From NCBI RefSeq assembly GCF_900188065.1, contig NZ_FZNQ01000001.1, positions 424,434 to 488,433 on the forward strand: 64,000 nt of DNA. The letters are read 5' to 3'. Made by a program: the position numbers and the translations under genes. This stretch comes from Halorubrum vacuolatum. GTDB lineage: Archaea > Halobacteriota > Halobacteria > Halobacteriales > Haloferacaceae. The notes under the pieces were generated by a model, which ran no database searches, was not told the DNA's origin, and saw only the letters and a list, made by a program, of their open reading frames with translations. The stretch's first letter is position 1. Each line of letters starts with the position of its first letter. This document shows positions 61,406-64,000 of this stretch, piece by piece.

Positions 61406-62875
61406 GTGACCGTGATCGACAGGGAGGCCGTCAGGAACAACGCCAACTATCTCCGGCGGGTGCGGCCGATCGACCCCGAGGAGATCGCCGAGTACATCGA
61501 GGGGAGCCCGCATCCCGCCGTCGTCCGCGAGACGCTCCGTGAGGAGGCGTTCGACCTCCGCCTTCGCGAGCGCGAGGACGGGACGTTCGTTCCCGTTCCG
61601 GACGAACCGGTCGAGCCGCCCGGGTGGGCACCCGAGGCGCTCCCGGAGGCGTACTCGCTCGCGGTGGAGGACCTCCTCGTCGGCGAGTTCGGCGCGAACT
61701 GGCATCGCGGCGAGTCCGGCGATCGACTCCGGACGACGATCCGACAGTTGAAGGCCGACTATCTGTACGGCAACGACGTCACATACGACCGGATCGCCGC
61801 GTTCGGGTACGCGATCTACCACCTGCCGGGCTACTACGCGGCGATCGGATACGTCCTCGACGACCTCGTGGAGAATCGGCTCCTCGACCGCCAACTGCGG
61901 GTGCTCGACGTCGGTGCCGGCGTCGGCGGCCCGGCGCTCGGGCTCCACGACTACCTGCCCGAGGACGCGGTCGTCGAGTACCACGCGATCGAGCCGAGCG
62001 CGAACGCCGAGGTCCTCGACTCGCTGCTCACCGCGACCGACCGGAACTTCCGAACGAGCGTGTATCGTGAGCCCGTGGAGTCGTTCCTCGGAATGGAGGA
62101 CGCGGGCTCCCGCTCGACCGCTCTGGCGTCCGCCGAGCGGCTCGATGGCCCGATCGATCTCGTCCTCCTCGGAAACGTGCTCTCCGAGCTTTCAGAGCCG
62201 GCGAGCGTCGTCGCCGAACTCGGTTCGCTGCTCGCGGCGGACGGGAGCCTCCTCGCGCTCGCGCCCGCGGACCTCCACACCGCGACCGAGCTCCGCGAGG
62301 TCGAGCGGGCGGTCACCGAGGACGGCTCGGATCTGACCGTCTACGCGCCGACGCTCCGGCTCTGGTCCGGAATGACGCCCTCGGATCGTGGCTGGTCCTT
62401 CGACGTCGCCTCCGATCTCGCCGTCCCGGCGTTCCAGGCACGGTTGGACGAGGCCGCCGCACGCGGACCCGAGGACGAACCGGGCGAGTTCATCAACGTC
62501 GACGTGCAGTTCGCCTACTCGATCCTGCGGACCGATGGGGCCCGGCGCGTCGACGTGCAGGCATCGGTCGACCGCTGTGCGCCGCTTTCGGCATCGGAGG
62601 ATCACGTCACCGATCGGGTGAACCTCCTCGTCGTCAAGCTCAGCCACGATCTAAGCGAGGGCGGAAACGGCGTCTATAAGATCGGCGACGGCTCACAGCG
62701 GGTCGAACACTACGCGGTCTGCACCCGGGAGACGGAACTCAATCGCCACCTGCGGGAAGCCGACTACGGCGCGGTGGTGTTCATCGAGAACGGGCTGGTA
62801 CTCTGGAACGACGACGAGGAGGCGTACAACGTCGTCGTCGACGCCGAGACCGTCGTCGACCTCGTCGCTCCATAG
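61406..62875 (+). CDS. Rsm22-like SAM-dependent methyltransferase
   Basis: 489 residues from GTG 61406. SAM motif RVLDVGAGVGGPALGLHDYL at about residue 165, preceded by YDRIAAFGYAIYHLPGYYAAIGYVLDDL, the arrangement of archaeal Rsm22 family proteins linked to ribosomal small subunit. The iron-sulfur Cys cluster of mitochondrial Rsm22 is not obvious. rRNA methylation is an inference. The C-terminal 120 residues may bind RNA. Confidence 0.65.
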   Translation: MTVIDREAVRNNANYLRRVRPIDPEEIAEYIEGSPHPAVVRETLREEAFDLRLREREDGTFVPVPDEPVEPPGWAPEALPEAYSLAVEDLLVGEFGANWHRGESGDRLRTTIRQLKADYLYGNDVTYDRIAAFGYAIYHLPGYYAAIGYVLDDLVENRLLDRQLRVLDVGAGVGGPALGLHDYLPEDAVVEYHAIEPSANAEVLDSLLTATDRNFRTSVYREPVESFLGMEDAGSRSTALASAERLDGPIDLVLLGNVLSELSEPASVVAELGSLLAADGSLLALAPADLHTATELREVERAVTEDGSDLTVYAPTLRLWSGMTPSDRGWSFDVASDLAVPAFQARLDEAAARGPEDEPGEFINVDVQFAYSILRTDGARRVDVQASVDRCAPLSASEDHVTDRVNLLVVKLSHDLSEGGNGVYKIGDGSQRVEHYAVCTRETELNRHLREADYGAVVFIENGLVLWNDDEEAYNVVVDAETVVDLVAP

Positions 62876-62892
62876 CGGAGCGACTCGCGGTA

Positions 62893-62948
62893 TGCGGTCC
62901 TATCGTCGACACCGCCGGTGTGCGGTCCTATCGTCGACACCGCCGAGT
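62893..62948. repeat. 28-bp tandem duplication between methyltransferase and EamA genes
   Basis: TGCGGTCCTATCGTCGACAC at 62893 and 62921, period 28 and identical over 26 bases. It lies 15-70 bases after the methyltransferase stop. The duplication extends open frames of the EamA gene upstream, but the EamA start at 63001 is clearly inside. Confidence 0.85.
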
Positions 62949-63000
62949 CGTCCCCGCCCGATCGAACCCCTCTTCACGCCGACCGTCATCAACGGGATCG

Positions 63001-63909
63001 ATGGACCTCATCCCGTCGATCGCCGCCGATCCCGGGCTCGGGTTCGCGCTCGCGGCGGCGGTCGTCTGGGGCGTCTACATCTACCCCTTAAAACGGCTCT
63101 TCGAGGGCTACCCGCCGGCCGCGCTGACGGTGTGTATCAACGCCGTCGCGATCGCGTGGTACCTCCCGGTGACGCTCTCACGCGGTGACCTCTCGACCGG
63201 CGCGTTTGGCGGGTTCGGCCTCGCGGAGCTGGGCCTCGTCGCGCTGACGGTAGTGATGACGGCGGCCGCCTTCGTGCTTTTTTTGATCGCCATCGCCGAG
63301 GGCGACGTCTCCTACGTGACGCCGATCAACAAGATCGTCCCGCTGTTCGTCCTCCCGCTCGAGATCGTCATCCTCGGACAGATCCTGACCCCGCTTGAGG
63401 TGACGGGCGTGGTGATCGCGACGCTCGCCGTCTACGTCGCCAACTACGACCCGGGTGGCTTTTTCGAGCCCTTTATCAAGGCGGCGAAGTCGCGGCCGGC
63501 GCAACTCGCGCTCGTGAGCGCGATGTGTTATGCCGTGAGCGACCTCGGCAAGCGCGTCGCCCTACAGGAGTTCGCGATCCCGGAGACGCTCTGGGTGCCG
63601 CTGCTGCTCGCGGGCGTCGCCGCCGTCCTCCTGCCGAGTGCGGTTCGAAATCCCCCGGAGGGCGGGTTCAGGGGCGTCCGTGCGGACCTGCCGAAGTTCC
63701 TCCTCGCCGGCGGTTTCGTCGCGGTCGGTGAACACGTCACGACCGTCGCGTTCGCGCTGTTGCCCGCGAGCATCGCCTCGCCGGTGATCAACACGCAGGC
63801 GATCGTCGCCGTGGTCCTCGGCGGGATCCTTCTCGGGGAGCGTCACTTCCGGCTGCGCCTGCTCGCGGCCGTCCTCGCGGTGGCCGGGGTCACGCTGATC
63901 GCCTTTTGA
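63001..63909 (+). CDS. EamA/DMT family transporter
   Basis: 302 residues from ATG 63001 (MDLIPSIAADPGLGFALAAAVVWGVYIYPLKR), ten helices in two homologous halves. DMT pattern: ALVSAMCYAVSDLGKRVALQEF and GEHVTTVAFALLPASIASPVINTQAIVAVVLGGILLGE, split. Exports or imports a metabolite; substrate unknown. The stop codon TGA (63907-63909) falls inside the last bases of the adjacent mobile-element end, so the transporter's own terminus may have been replaced. Confidence 0.85.
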   Translation: MDLIPSIAADPGLGFALAAAVVWGVYIYPLKRLFEGYPPAALTVCINAVAIAWYLPVTLSRGDLSTGAFGGFGLAELGLVALTVVMTAAAFVLFLIAIAEGDVSYVTPINKIVPLFVLPLEIVILGQILTPLEVTGVVIATLAVYVANYDPGGFFEPFIKAAKSRPAQLALVSAMCYAVSDLGKRVALQEFAIPETLWVPLLLAGVAAVLLPSAVRNPPEGGFRGVRADLPKFLLAGGFVAVGEHVTTVAFALLPASIASPVINTQAIVAVVLGGILLGERHFRLRLLAAVLAVAGVTLIAF

Positions 63910-64000
63910 CATCCTCCCCGCCCTAAAGGGCGAGGATTCCCGAGCGTTGGGATATTAAGATTCGCAACCCACCTGTTCTCTCGGGTGGAACAACCCGGAG
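63906..64000 (-). mobile_element. Right end of an IS200/IS605-type element (tnpB beyond window), candidate omega RNA 3' end
   Basis: Read on the minus strand the end is GGGAATCCTCGCCCTTTAGG then GCGGGGAGGATGTCAA. This stem-loop followed by GGATGTCAA is typical of the region just after tnpB in many IS605/IS1341-type elements, where it is the 3' end of the omega RNA. A second hairpin (CCACC...GGTGG, 63968-63990) precedes it. TCAA is a known right-end cleavage tetranucleotide in this superfamily (IS608). Guide bases would therefore be the minus strand leftward from 63905, inside the EamA gene. tnpB itself is not visible. Confidence 0.6.

Noticed and set aside
60464..61984. 506-residue minus-strand frame over cheY, tyrA and the methyltransferase
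   Set aside because: All three plus-strand genes have specific motifs; this frame has none.

Overview
The window is a stretch of a haloarchaeal (class Halobacteria) chromosome. The proteins are strongly acidic, base composition is GC-rich with mirror-image open frames opposite most genes, promoters are archaeal TATA boxes with short or absent leaders, and many genes are typical of the group: thermosome, TrmB, ArcS, NreA, the AhbA-AhbB fusion, ba3 oxidase with a CuA subunit II, and several small haloarchaea-only proteins. Genus cannot be fixed from sequence alone.

Layout. 1-5.1 kb: the 5' 1310 codons of a very large GLUG/PKD surface protein (its C-terminus is off the left edge) and a GIDE-like membrane protein. 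5.3-13.2 kb: thioredoxin, a GH15 glucoamylase divergent from a TrmB regulator, an amidohydrolase, and the thermosome. 13.2-15.45 kb: an AT-richer island with an unknown gene and an FMN-binding protein, ending in nested direct and inverted copies of the 3' end of a tRNA-Arg. 15.5-36.4 kb: housekeeping genes (NreA, RlmE, MATE, siroheme decarboxylase, TrpD2, NadE, NUDIX, CBS, LLM oxidoreductase, MBF1-like, ArcS, aminotransferase, RibH). 36.5-43.6 kb: two overlapping CPA2 antiporter genes, a REC-PAS-GAF histidine kinase, and MsrA.

44.2-58.3 kb is the most coherent module, built around copper and respiration. A leftward operon encodes a CopA/CcoI-like ATPase, a TlpA-like thioredoxin, a SafE-like membrane protein, a SCO protein and an SRPBCC protein. 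A rightward operon encodes the ba3 oxidase. NosD-NosF-NosY and NosL follow, yet no nosZ is seen. The simplest reading is that the Nos transporter and chaperones supply copper to the oxidase, or serve a NosZ encoded elsewhere. 58.3-64 kb: small proteins, an AbrB-PhoU regulator divergent from a CheY-like regulator, TyrA, an Rsm22-like methyltransferase and an EamA transporter. The last 95 bases look like the right end of an IS200/IS605-type element whose tnpB would lie beyond the right edge on the minus strand.

The most unusual property is a recurring pattern of short tandem duplications (18-36 bp) at gene ends. In the thermosome, aminotransferase, PhoU-like, NosL, CBS and TrmB genes the last codons, with the stop codon or its position, are copied once to five times downstream. 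In the TlpA gene the first codons are copied upstream and form a chain of ATGA start/stop overlaps from the CopA gene. This is not a CRISPR array and is not explained by the annotated genes.
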